A stretch of 5,386 nucleotides of DNA, from positions 1-5,386 of the forward strand of contig CBFIIL010000068.1 of assembly GCA_965662485.1 (NCBI GenBank), given 5' to 3'. The notes below the pieces were generated by a model. That model was not told the DNA's origin, made no database searches, and saw nothing but the letters and a program-made list of their open reading frames with translations. This document shows positions 1-5,386 of this stretch, piece after piece. Position numbers and translations under genes: made by a program. Numbering within the stretch: position 1 is the first letter of the stretch; each line of letters starts with the position of its first letter. The DNA is from UBA3537 sp965662485 (GTDB lineage Bacteria > Bacteroidota > Bacteroidia > Flavobacteriales > Flavobacteriaceae).

Positions 1-269
1 CAAAGTATCCTATTATTCTTCAATTTGTAACCACAAATGGCGATGTAAAAGAGGAAAAAATTGTTAGAGAGCAAGGGCCTATAGACTTTATAAATATTGA
101 TCCAGGGAATTATTTTCTCAGAGCAATTTTTGATACTAACGACAACGGCAAATATGATTCAGGAAATTTCCTAAAAAAGATACAACCAGAACGTGTCAGC
201 TATGCTGAAGAACTTGTAGAAGTTCGTGCGTTTTGGGAAGAGTTTACAGAATTTATTTTGGAGGATTAA
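1..269 (+). CDS. C-terminal part of an Ig-like / carboxypeptidase-regulatory-like domain protein (5' end outside window)
   Basis: An open frame enters from the left edge (first whole codon at 3) and runs 88 codons to TAA at 267-269. The visible part reads as the end of a beta-sandwich domain. A PGNYFLRAIFD stretch at visible residues 34-44 resembles the PGxYxLR strand of carboxypeptidase-regulatory-like and SpaA-type folds. It is followed directly by a calcium-loop-like D-x-N-x-N-G-x-x-D pattern (D44, N46, N48, G49, D52) and then FLKKIQPE. From memory, this arrangement is typical of the C-terminus of flavobacterial proteins that begin with a lipoprotein signal and an Ig-like (Big_5) domain and are exported to the cell envelope. 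The signal peptide and N-terminal domain lie outside the window, so localisation and the Big_5 assignment are inference. The final residues (WEEFTEFILED) show no sorting signal. The gene converges on sdhB and overlaps it by four bases. Molecular function is unknown. Confidence 0.75.
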   Translation, partial: KYPIILQFVTTNGDVKEEKIVREQGPIDFINIDPGNYFLRAIFDTNDNGKYDSGNFLKKIQPERVSYAEELVEVRAFWEEFTEFILED

Positions 270-1012
270 CCTTTTAGGTTGGCTTTAATTAATTCTCTGT
301 TCATTCGAGCAATGTTTTCTAATGAAATTCCTTTTGGGCATTCCACTTCACAAGCACCTGTATTGGTGCAGTTTCCAAAGCCTTCCAAATCCATTTGTGC
401 AACCATATTTTGAACTCTATCTGTTGCTTCTACTTGTCCTTGTGGCAACAATGCGTATTGAGAAACTTTTGCGCCAACAAACAACATTGCAGATGAATTT
501 TTACAAGTCGCAACACAAGCACCACAACCAATACAAGTAGCGGCATCCATAGCCTCGTCTGCGGCGTGTTTTGAGATTGGAATAGCATTTCCGTCTTGGG
601 TATTTCCAGAAGTGTTTACAGAAACAAAACCACCAGCATGTTGAATGCGGTCAAAAGCAGAACGATCGACAATTAAGTCTTTGATTACTGGAAAAGAATT
701 TGCTCTAAAAGGTTCTATAAAAATTGTATCACCGTCTTTAAATTTACGCATGTGCAGTTGACATGTCGTCACTCTTCTGTCTGGTCCATGAGCTTCTCCA
801 TTAATATATAAAGAGCAAGATCCACAAATACCTTCTCGACAATCATGATCGAAAGCTACAGGCTCTTCACCTGCTGTAATTAACTTTTGGTTGAGAACAT
901 CCAACATCTCTAGAAAAGACATATCAGGAGAAATGCCCTCAATTGGATATTCAACTATTTTACCTTTATTTTCGGCATTTTTTTGACGCCATATTTTTAA
1001 CGTTAATTTCAT
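266..1012 (-). CDS. sdhB: Succinate dehydrogenase / fumarate reductase iron-sulphur subunit
   Basis: This 248-residue subunit of complex II carries electrons from the FAD of SdhA to the quinone site through three Fe-S clusters, on the cytoplasmic face of the inner membrane. The N-terminal ferredoxin-like domain (about 1-110) has the [2Fe-2S] ligands C58, C63, C66 and C84. The C-terminal domain has C160, C163, C166 and C225 for [4Fe-4S], and C170, C215 and C221 for [3Fe-4S]. All eleven cysteines of the family are present. The residues after C170 (KNSSA) and C215 (TN) differ from the Pro/Trp and His of the E. coli ubiquinone site, which fits a type B menaquinone enzyme. It is the last gene of the sdhCAB operon. 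ATG at 1012 lies 7 bases after the sdhA stop, has no Shine-Dalgarno site, and gives the usual family length. Its TAA overlaps the stop of the convergent gene. Confidence 0.97.
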   Translation of the reverse strand: MKLTLKIWRQKNAENKGKIVEYPIEGISPDMSFLEMLDVLNQKLITAGEEPVAFDHDCREGICGSCSLYINGEAHGPDRRVTTCQLHMRKFKDGDTIFIEPFRANSFPVIKDLIVDRSAFDRIQHAGGFVSVNTSGNTQDGNAIPISKHAADEAMDAATCIGCGACVATCKNSSAMLFVGAKVSQYALLPQGQVEATDRVQNMVAQMDLEGFGNCTNTGACEVECPKGISLENIARMNRELIKANLKG

Positions 1013-1019
1013 AGCAATT

Positions 1020-3017
1020 TTATTTATAGGAACGTTCTTTAACTTCTATATTTTCGTATACTAATTCTTCTTTGTGCAATTGAGCATCTTTTGGTTCTCC
1101 TTTGTATTCCCATGCCGATACAAACTGAAATTCTTTTCTTCTTTGTGCTTCACCTTCTGCAGTTTGGTACTCCTCTCTAAAATGTCCTCCAGCTGATTCT
1201 TCTCTAACTAAGGCATCTTTGGCAAACAATTCACCAAGTTCTAGAAAGTCAGCAACACGACCTGCTTTTGCTAATTCTTCATTAAACTCATTGGCATCAC
1301 CAGGAACAAGTACCTCCTTGTAAAATTCTTTGCGAAGAGCAGAAATTTCTTCAATAGCTTCTTTTAGCTCTTTTTCGTTTCTAGCCATTCCACATTTATT
1401 CCACATAATTTTTCCTAAGCGTTTATGGAAATAATCCACAGGTTTTGTACCCTTGTTGTTAATGAATTTGTCTATCTGTTTGCGTACATTTTTTTCTGCT
1501 TCTTCAAATTCTATACTATCTGTAGAAATTGGTCCTGTGCGTATATCATCAGAAAGATAATTTCCAATAGTATATGGCAATACAAAATAGCCGTCGGCAA
1601 GACCTTGCATTAGAGCAGAAGCTCCAAGTCTATTGGCACCATGATCTGAAAAATTGGCTTCACCAATTGCATACAATCCAGGTACTGTAGTTTGCAAATT
1701 ATAATCCACCCAAATACCCCCCATGGTATAATGTACCGCTGGGTATATCATCATTGGGGTTTCATATGGGTTTTCATCCACAATTTTTTCGTACATCTGG
1801 AATAAGTTTCCATATTTACTCTTAACTACCTCTCTTCCAAGAGATTTTACAAGGTTGTTATCGTTTTCATCAAGACCTTTGACGTGCGCTTGTTCTTTTC
1901 CATAACGCATAATCGCTGATGCAAAATCAAGGAAAACAGCTTCTCCGGTAGCATTGACACCAAATCCAGCATCACAACGTTCTTTTGCAGCTCTTGACGC
2001 AACATCTCTTGGCACCAAATTTCCAAAGGCAGGATAACGACGTTCTAAGAAGTAATCACGATCTTCTTCAGCTATTGCTGTTGGTTTTAATGTTTTATTT
2101 TGAATGGCTTTGGCGTCTTCTAATTTTTTTGGAACCCAAATTCTTCCGTCATTTCGAAGCGATTCGGACATGAGTGTCAGCTTGGATTGGTGATCACCAG
2201 AGACAGGAATACATGTTGGGTGGATTTGAGTATAACAAGGATTTGCAAAATAAGCCCCTCTTTTGTGTGCTTTCCATGCAGCGGTAACATTACTGCCCAT
2301 GGCATTTGTAGAAAGATAAAACACATTTCCATACCCACCAGAACCCAATACTACAGCATGGCCAGAATGGCGTTCAATTTCTCCAGTGACAAGGTTTCGA
2401 GTGATAATTCCACGCGCTTTTCCATCTACAATTACAACATCCAACATTTCGTGGCGGTTATACATTTTTATTTTTCCTCGTCCAATTTGGCGATTCATTG
2501 CAGAGTATGCGCCTAATAAAAGTTGTTGTCCAGTTTGACCTTTTGCATAAAAAGTTCTAGAGACCAAAACTCCACCAAAAGAACGGTTGTCAAGTAATCC
2601 ACCATAGTCTCTTGCAAATGGTACGCCTTGAGCTACACATTGATCAATAATGTTTGTAGAGACTTCTGCCAGTCTGTATACATTAGCTTCTCTAGAACGG
2701 TAATCGCCACCTTTTACGGTGTCATAAAACAATCGGTATGTAGAGTCGCCATCGCCTTGGTAGTTTTTTGCAGCATTAATACCTCCTTGGGCTGCAATTG
2801 AATGTGCTCGTCTTGGTGAATCTTGAAAACAAAATGCTTTGACGTTATAACCCAATTCTGCTAGTGTAGCGGCGGCAGAGCCTCCCGCTAACCCTGTTCC
2901 AACAACAATAACATCAATGTTTCTTTTGTTTGCTGGATTTACAAGGTCGATATTGTTTTTATGAGTGGTCCATTTATCGGCAAGTGGACCATTTGGAATT
3001 TTCGAATCTAAAGCCAT
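1020..3017 (-). CDS. sdhA: Succinate dehydrogenase / fumarate reductase flavoprotein subunit
   Basis: This 665-residue catalytic subunit of complex II interconverts succinate and fumarate using covalently bound FAD, in the cytoplasm against the membrane. A Rossmann FAD-binding motif, VVGTGLAGGSAAA, starts at residue 38. H72 in the AHSIAAQGG stretch is the expected 8-alpha-linked FAD histidine. Expected active-site residues are H266 (QIHPT), R337 (LVPRDVASR, the likely proton-shuttle arginine), H429 (VHYTMGG) and R463 (GANRLGAS). The capping domain lies roughly between residues 260 and 420, and the helical C-terminal domain from about 500 to 665 ends in a charged tail. Length and the N-terminal extension before the FAD motif match type B flavoproteins. 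The start at 3017 is 11 bases after the sdhC stop and has an A/T-rich leader without a Shine-Dalgarno site. Sequence alone cannot show the physiological direction. Succinate oxidation is the default reading for an aerobic flavobacterium. Confidence 0.98.
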   Translation of the reverse strand: MALDSKIPNGPLADKWTTHKNNIDLVNPANKRNIDVIVVGTGLAGGSAAATLAELGYNVKAFCFQDSPRRAHSIAAQGGINAAKNYQGDGDSTYRLFYDTVKGGDYRSREANVYRLAEVSTNIIDQCVAQGVPFARDYGGLLDNRSFGGVLVSRTFYAKGQTGQQLLLGAYSAMNRQIGRGKIKMYNRHEMLDVVIVDGKARGIITRNLVTGEIERHSGHAVVLGSGGYGNVFYLSTNAMGSNVTAAWKAHKRGAYFANPCYTQIHPTCIPVSGDHQSKLTLMSESLRNDGRIWVPKKLEDAKAIQNKTLKPTAIAEEDRDYFLERRYPAFGNLVPRDVASRAAKERCDAGFGVNATGEAVFLDFASAIMRYGKEQAHVKGLDENDNNLVKSLGREVVKSKYGNLFQMYEKIVDENPYETPMMIYPAVHYTMGGIWVDYNLQTTVPGLYAIGEANFSDHGANRLGASALMQGLADGYFVLPYTIGNYLSDDIRTGPISTDSIEFEEAEKNVRKQIDKFINNKGTKPVDYFHKRLGKIMWNKCGMARNEKELKEAIEEISALRKEFYKEVLVPGDANEFNEELAKAGRVADFLELGELFAKDALVREESAGGHFREEYQTAEGEAQRRKEFQFVSAWEYKGEPKDAQLHKEELVYENIEVKERSYK

Positions 3018-3028
3018 AAGTATATGAT

Positions 3029-3712
3029 TTAGTGTGAGTTATTAAAAAAGTGGAACAAAGCAATAACAATAAAACCAAGTGGAATAAGTACTGCATACGC
3101 TTTTCCAACATTTTTGAGGCTGTTGGTGTATTTATTATTCCCTCCAACGGATTGAAAGGCCGAATTGAAACCATGTAACAGGTGCAATGCCAAAAATATA
3201 AACCCTATGCAATATAAAATCACGCGCCATAGGGGTACAAATTTATGCTGTAATTCTTCAAAATAACGGTAATCACTTCCATCGGCTAAAAGCCCAGAAG
3301 TATCACCTACCAAATATTTAACATTAAGCTCTGGAATCCAAAAATCTATAAAATGAATAACGAGGAAAACAAGAATAAATCCACCACTGTAAATCATATT
3401 CCTGCTCATCCATGTAGAATTTGCATTACCATTGTTTACTGCATAGCTTACACTTCTTGAAGCTCTGTTTTTAAATTCTAAAACAAATCCCATTACAAAA
3501 TGAAAAACAACTCCAAAAATAAGAATGGGTTGTAGTACAAATTGCACTAAAGGGTTGGTCCCCATAAAATGTGAAACCTCATTAAAAGCATCTGGATTAA
3601 ACACAGATAAGACATTGATTGCAAAATGTTGAAGGATGAAAAACATAAGGAAAAATGCAGAAAGTGCCATTGCAATTTTTCTCCCAATTGAAGACTTTAA
3701 AAATCCACTCAT
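3029..3712 (-). CDS. sdhC: Succinate dehydrogenase cytochrome b subunit, type B di-haem membrane anchor
   Basis: This 227-residue membrane anchor belongs to the b558-type family (SdhC/FrdC of Bacillus and Wolinella). It holds two haems b and the menaquinone site, and it replaces the separate SdhC and SdhD of type C enzymes. I see five hydrophobic helices at about residues 13-37, 55-79, 107-127, 162-183 and 203-223. Haem-ligand candidates fall one per helix: H29 (helix 1), H71 (helix 2), H120 (helix 3), and H177 or H180 (helix 4, LHLLHG). By analogy with Wolinella FrdC, the helix 1/3 pair would bind the distal haem and the helix 2/4 pair the proximal one. The LHG context favours H180. It is the first gene of the operon, and ATG at 3712 follows an A/T-rich leader. 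A promoter candidate sits immediately upstream. No sdhD-like gene is present, as expected. Confidence 0.95.
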   Translation of the reverse strand: MSGFLKSSIGRKIAMALSAFFLMFFILQHFAINVLSVFNPDAFNEVSHFMGTNPLVQFVLQPILIFGVVFHFVMGFVLEFKNRASRSVSYAVNNGNANSTWMSRNMIYSGGFILVFLVIHFIDFWIPELNVKYLVGDTSGLLADGSDYRYFEELQHKFVPLWRVILYCIGFIFLALHLLHGFNSAFQSVGGNNKYTNSLKNVGKAYAVLIPLGFIVIALFHFFNNSH

Positions 3713-3735
3713 TTGATTAAATTTTTATAACTGAG

Positions 3736-3766
3736 CAAAGGTAACTCACAAGCCGTTCTTAGACAA
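3736..3766 (-). promoter_or_regulatory. Predicted sdhCAB promoter, Bacteroidota primary-sigma type
   Basis: Read on the minus strand, TTG at 3766-3764 is followed by a spacer of 20 bases and TACCTTTG at 3743-3736. This is a perfect match to the Bacteroidota -33/-7 consensus (TTG, about 17-23 bases, TAnnTTTG). Transcription would start near 3728-3732, giving a leader of roughly 17-20 bases before the sdhC ATG at 3712. The leader is A/T-rich and has no Shine-Dalgarno sequence, as is normal in this phylum. No other TAnnTTTG box stands closer to sdhC. The start site is inferred from the consensus only. Confidence 0.7.
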
Positions 3767-3821
3767 TAACATTTATCATAATTTTTTAAAATTTAGAACT
3801 TTTATAAATAGAAATTACATG

Positions 3822-3829
3822 TACTTTTG
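3822..3829 (+). promoter_or_regulatory. Possible upstream pepP -7 box (TACTTTTG)
   Basis: TACTTTTG matches the Bacteroidota -7 consensus TAnnTTTG exactly and faces pepP. The -33 position has only TTT (3801-3803, spacer 18), not TTG, so the promoter is incomplete by consensus. If used, transcription would begin near 3833-3837 and leave a leader of about 55 bases. In such A/T-rich DNA a chance match is possible. It is one of two identical boxes before pepP. Confidence 0.4.
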
Positions 3830-3868
3830 TTTTCTCCTCATTTTTTTTAAGATATAATCTAAAATATT

Positions 3869-3876
3869 TACTTTTG
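3869..3876 (+). promoter_or_regulatory. Possible proximal pepP -7 box (TACTTTTG)
   Basis: This second exact TAnnTTTG match lies 47 bases downstream of the first. The -33 position falls in a run of eight T (3841-3848, spacer about 20) without a clear TTG. Transcription from here would start near 3880-3884. That leaves only about 8-12 bases before ATG 3892, and almost none before ATG 3886. The box includes the TTG at 3874-3876 that would otherwise be the most upstream start of the pepP frame, which argues against that TTG as the start if this promoter is real. Confidence 0.4.
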
Positions 3877-3891
3877 GAAAAACACATGAAT

Positions 3892-5184
3892 ATGAAATAC
3901 CTACCCATTGATTCTAAATTATTTACTAAAAACAGAGCAAAATTTGTAGCTCAAATGATTCCCAATTCTATTGCTGTATTCAATTCCAATGATATTTTTA
4001 GTACAGGTGCAGATAGTACTTTACCATTTCATCAACACCGTAATATTTTTTATTTGAGTGGTGTTGATCAGGAAGAAAGCATATTAGTTCTTTTTCCAGA
4101 CGCAAAAAATCAAAAGCACAAAGAAATTTTATTTTTAAAAGAAACGAATGATCATATCGCTATTTGGGAAGGTGCAAAACTCAATAAAATCCAAGCTACA
4201 GAAACTTCTGGTGTGCAAACGGTCTATTGGTTGGATGAGTTTGAGTCTGTTTTTGAACAACTTATGAGTGAAGCAAAAACAGTGTATTTCAATAATAACA
4301 ATCATTATCGTCAAGCCGTTGAAATGGAAACGCGCGAAGATCGCTTTATCAAAACCGTAAAGCAGAAATTTCCAAATCATAAAATTGAGCATAATTTTCC
4401 CATCATGGAAGTCCTTAGAGGGGTTAAAGAGCAAGAGGAAATTGCATTGATTCAAAACGCTTGCGACATCACCGAAAAAGGATTTAAGCGTGTTTTAGGT
4501 TTTGTAAAGCCTGGTGTTATGGAATATGAAATTGAAGCCGAATATGCACATGAATTTCTCAAGAATCGCTCAAAAGGTTTTGCTTATACACCCATAATTG
4601 GATCTGGTTATAATGCTTGTGTTTTACATTACATTGAAAATAATCAAATATGTAAAGCAGGGGATATGCTACTTATGGACGTTGGTGCAGAATATGCCAA
4701 TTATTCCAGTGATATGACACGAACAATTCCTGTGAGTGGTCGTTTTACAGCACGTCAAAAAGCGGTGTATCAAGCTGTTTTGAATGTAAAAAATGAAGCT
4801 ACAAAAATGCTGTTACCAGGAACGCTTTGGGAAGAATATCATGTTGAGGTTGGAAAATTAATGACTTCTGAATTACTTGGATTAGGGCTTATTGATAGAG
4901 CAGACGTTCAAAATGAAAATCCAGAGAGACCTGCATATAAAAAATACTTTATGCATGGTACATCTCATCACATGGGACTGGATACACATGATTTTGGGCC
5001 ATTAAAAACGCCAATGAAAGCCAATATGGTGTTTACTGTAGAACCTGGAATTTATATTCCAGAAGAAAAAATGGGTATCCGTCTGGAAGATGATGTTGTC
5101 ATTCAACCAAAAGGAACACCCATTAATTTGATGAAAAACATTCCAATTGAAATTGATGAAATTGAAATGTTAATGAACGCCTAA
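3892..5184 (+). CDS. pepP: Xaa-Pro aminopeptidase (aminopeptidase P, family M24B)
   Basis: This cytoplasmic di-metal (usually Mn) exopeptidase removes an N-terminal residue preceding proline. Numbered from ATG 3892 it has 430 residues. An N-terminal AMP_N domain (about 3-140) includes HQHRNIFYLSGVDQEES. A pita-bread M24 domain (about 180-420) has all five metal ligands: D263 (LLMDVGAEY), D274 (SSDMTRT), H359 (HGTSHHMGLD), E384 (TVEPGIYIP) and E399 (IRLEDD). Supporting histidines are H246 (VLHY), H355 and H366. Length and motif order match E. coli PepP. The frame is open back to TTG 3874 and also has ATG 3886. I chose 3892 because the protein then begins MKYLPIDSKLF, the usual flavobacterial beginning as I recall it, and because TTG 3874 lies in a candidate promoter box. 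ATG 3886, which adds two residues, is nearly as good. It is divergent from sdhC, with no shared pathway evident. Confidence 0.96.
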   Translation: MKYLPIDSKLFTKNRAKFVAQMIPNSIAVFNSNDIFSTGADSTLPFHQHRNIFYLSGVDQEESILVLFPDAKNQKHKEILFLKETNDHIAIWEGAKLNKIQATETSGVQTVYWLDEFESVFEQLMSEAKTVYFNNNNHYRQAVEMETREDRFIKTVKQKFPNHKIEHNFPIMEVLRGVKEQEEIALIQNACDITEKGFKRVLGFVKPGVMEYEIEAEYAHEFLKNRSKGFAYTPIIGSGYNACVLHYIENNQICKAGDMLLMDVGAEYANYSSDMTRTIPVSGRFTARQKAVYQAVLNVKNEATKMLLPGTLWEEYHVEVGKLMTSELLGLGLIDRADVQNENPERPAYKKYFMHGTSHHMGLDTHDFGPLKTPMKANMVFTVEPGIYIPEEKMGIRLEDDVVIQPKGTPINLMKNIPIEIDEIEMLMNA

Positions 5185-5193
5185 GATTTTTTA

Positions 5194-5386
5194 CTATTTT
5201 TTTTCGACAGAAAAGGGCTGATCAGAAATTTTCATGTCATGTACAGAATAGGTATCGCTTACACCAGTAACAATTTTGTTTAGAGCATCTTTGTCAATTT
5301 TATCGGCGTCAAATTCAACACTTGCAAGTTCGTTTTCAAAATCTACTTTTGCAGACAATACACCGTCTGTTTTGGCTAGTTTTTTC
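5194..5386 (-). CDS. Heavy-metal-associated (HMA) domain protein, C-terminal part (5' end outside window)
   Basis: An open frame enters from the right edge on the minus strand and runs 63 codons to TAG at 5196-5194. An in-frame TAA follows immediately at 5193-5191, making a tandem stop. The visible start, KKLAKTDGVLSAKVDFENEL, matches the second half of a ferredoxin-fold HMA domain: the helix after the metal site, the L-x-x-x-x-G-V turn, then a V-x-F strand. ASVEFDADKIDKDALNKIV gives the next strand and helix. The C-terminus (about residues 48-63) is a short charged tail. The metal-binding CxxC would lie just upstream, outside the window, so binding ability cannot be judged. From memory, flavobacterial proteins ending this way are small secreted or lipoprotein copper-chaperone-like proteins with one HMA domain. 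Full length, export and metal are therefore inference. A P-type ATPase is unlikely, because the protein ends right after the domain. The gene converges on pepP with a gap of 9 bases. Confidence 0.8.
   Translation of the reverse strand, partial: KKLAKTDGVLSAKVDFENELASVEFDADKIDKDALNKIVTGVSDTYSVHDMKISDQPFSVEKK

Noticed and set aside
268..280. Small hairpin AACCT-TTT-AGGTT at the convergent stop junction
   Set aside because: A stem of 5 base pairs, mostly A-T, with no following U-tract on either strand is too weak to call a terminator. It lies within sdhB codons.
322..540. 72-codon plus-strand open frame inside sdhB
   Set aside because: It lies antisense to a well-supported gene carrying all the Fe-S cysteines. 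The translation is Leu/Gln-rich with no recognisable domain, and no leader or promoter is evident.
1425..2173. Two 62-codon plus-strand open frames (1425-1613 and 1985-2173) inside sdhA
   Set aside because: Both are short antisense frames opposite conserved SdhA residues, with low-complexity hydrophobic or aromatic translations typical of reverse-strand A/T-rich coding DNA.
2187..2516. 109-codon plus-strand open frame inside sdhA
   Set aside because: It is the antisense shadow of conserved SdhA sequence that includes active-site H266. Its translation resembles no known family.
2974..3174. 66-codon minus-strand open frame across the sdhC-sdhA junction
   Set aside because: It is an out-of-frame overlap with the ends of two convincing genes. 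A helix-like Leu stretch arises from the shifted reading of SdhC helix 5.
3784..3791. TTTTAAAA palindrome in the divergent intergenic region as a possible operator
   Set aside because: An 8-base A/T palindrome is expected by chance in DNA this A/T-rich, and it has no flanking symmetry.
4135..4455. 106-codon minus-strand open frame inside pepP
   Set aside because: It is antisense to conserved PepP sequence. The Phe/Ile-rich translation has no family resemblance.
5201..5214. Small inverted repeat TTTTC-GACA-GAAAA near the HMA gene stop
   Set aside because: A stem of five A/T-rich base pairs inside coding sequence is not a credible intrinsic terminator.
1..5386. Window length of 5386 bases equals that of the phiX174 genome, raising the thought of a spike-in contaminant
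   Set aside because: The content is clearly Bacteroidota housekeeping genes with no phage genes. The length is a coincidence.

Overview
The window looks like chromosomal DNA from a member of the Bacteroidota, most likely class Flavobacteriia. Four things point there: the low G+C; a menaquinone-type (type B) succinate dehydrogenase encoded as sdhC-sdhA-sdhB with no sdhD; promoter-like boxes of the Bacteroidota form (TTG, about 20 bases, TAnnTTTG); and A-rich leaders without Shine-Dalgarno sites. The protein sequences also read like flavobacterial ones. This is from memory of the families, not from a search.

Layout, left to right. Positions 1-269 (+) hold the last 88 codons of a probable Ig-like or carboxypeptidase-regulatory-like domain protein. 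Its stop codon overlaps that of the convergent sdhB. Positions 3712 down to 266 (-) are a compact operon, sdhC (3712-3029), sdhA (3017-1020) and sdhB (1012-266), with gaps of 11 and 7 bases. It encodes the whole three-subunit complex II. A divergent intergenic region of about 180 bases (3713-3891) carries a well-formed promoter candidate for the sdh operon and two copies of TACTTTTG facing the next gene. Positions 3892-5184 (+) encode a PepP-type Xaa-Pro aminopeptidase (family M24B). After a gap of 9 bases, the minus strand from 5194 to the window edge carries the C-terminal 63 codons of a heavy-metal-associated (HMA) domain protein.

How the genes work together. SdhC anchors the SdhAB dimer to the membrane through two haems b. 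Succinate is oxidised at the covalent FAD of SdhA, and electrons pass through the three iron-sulphur clusters of SdhB to menaquinone at SdhC. The complex links the TCA cycle to the respiratory chain. All catalytic and cofactor residues I looked for are present. PepP is a housekeeping cytoplasmic peptidase with no evident functional link to complex II.

I found no mobile elements, RNA genes, CRISPR arrays, extended repeats or frameshifts. This is an ordinary core-genome region, and I see no sign of an undescribed system. The points worth a second look are small: the overlapping convergent stops, the promoter architecture, the pepP start codon and fine details of the quinone and haem sites.
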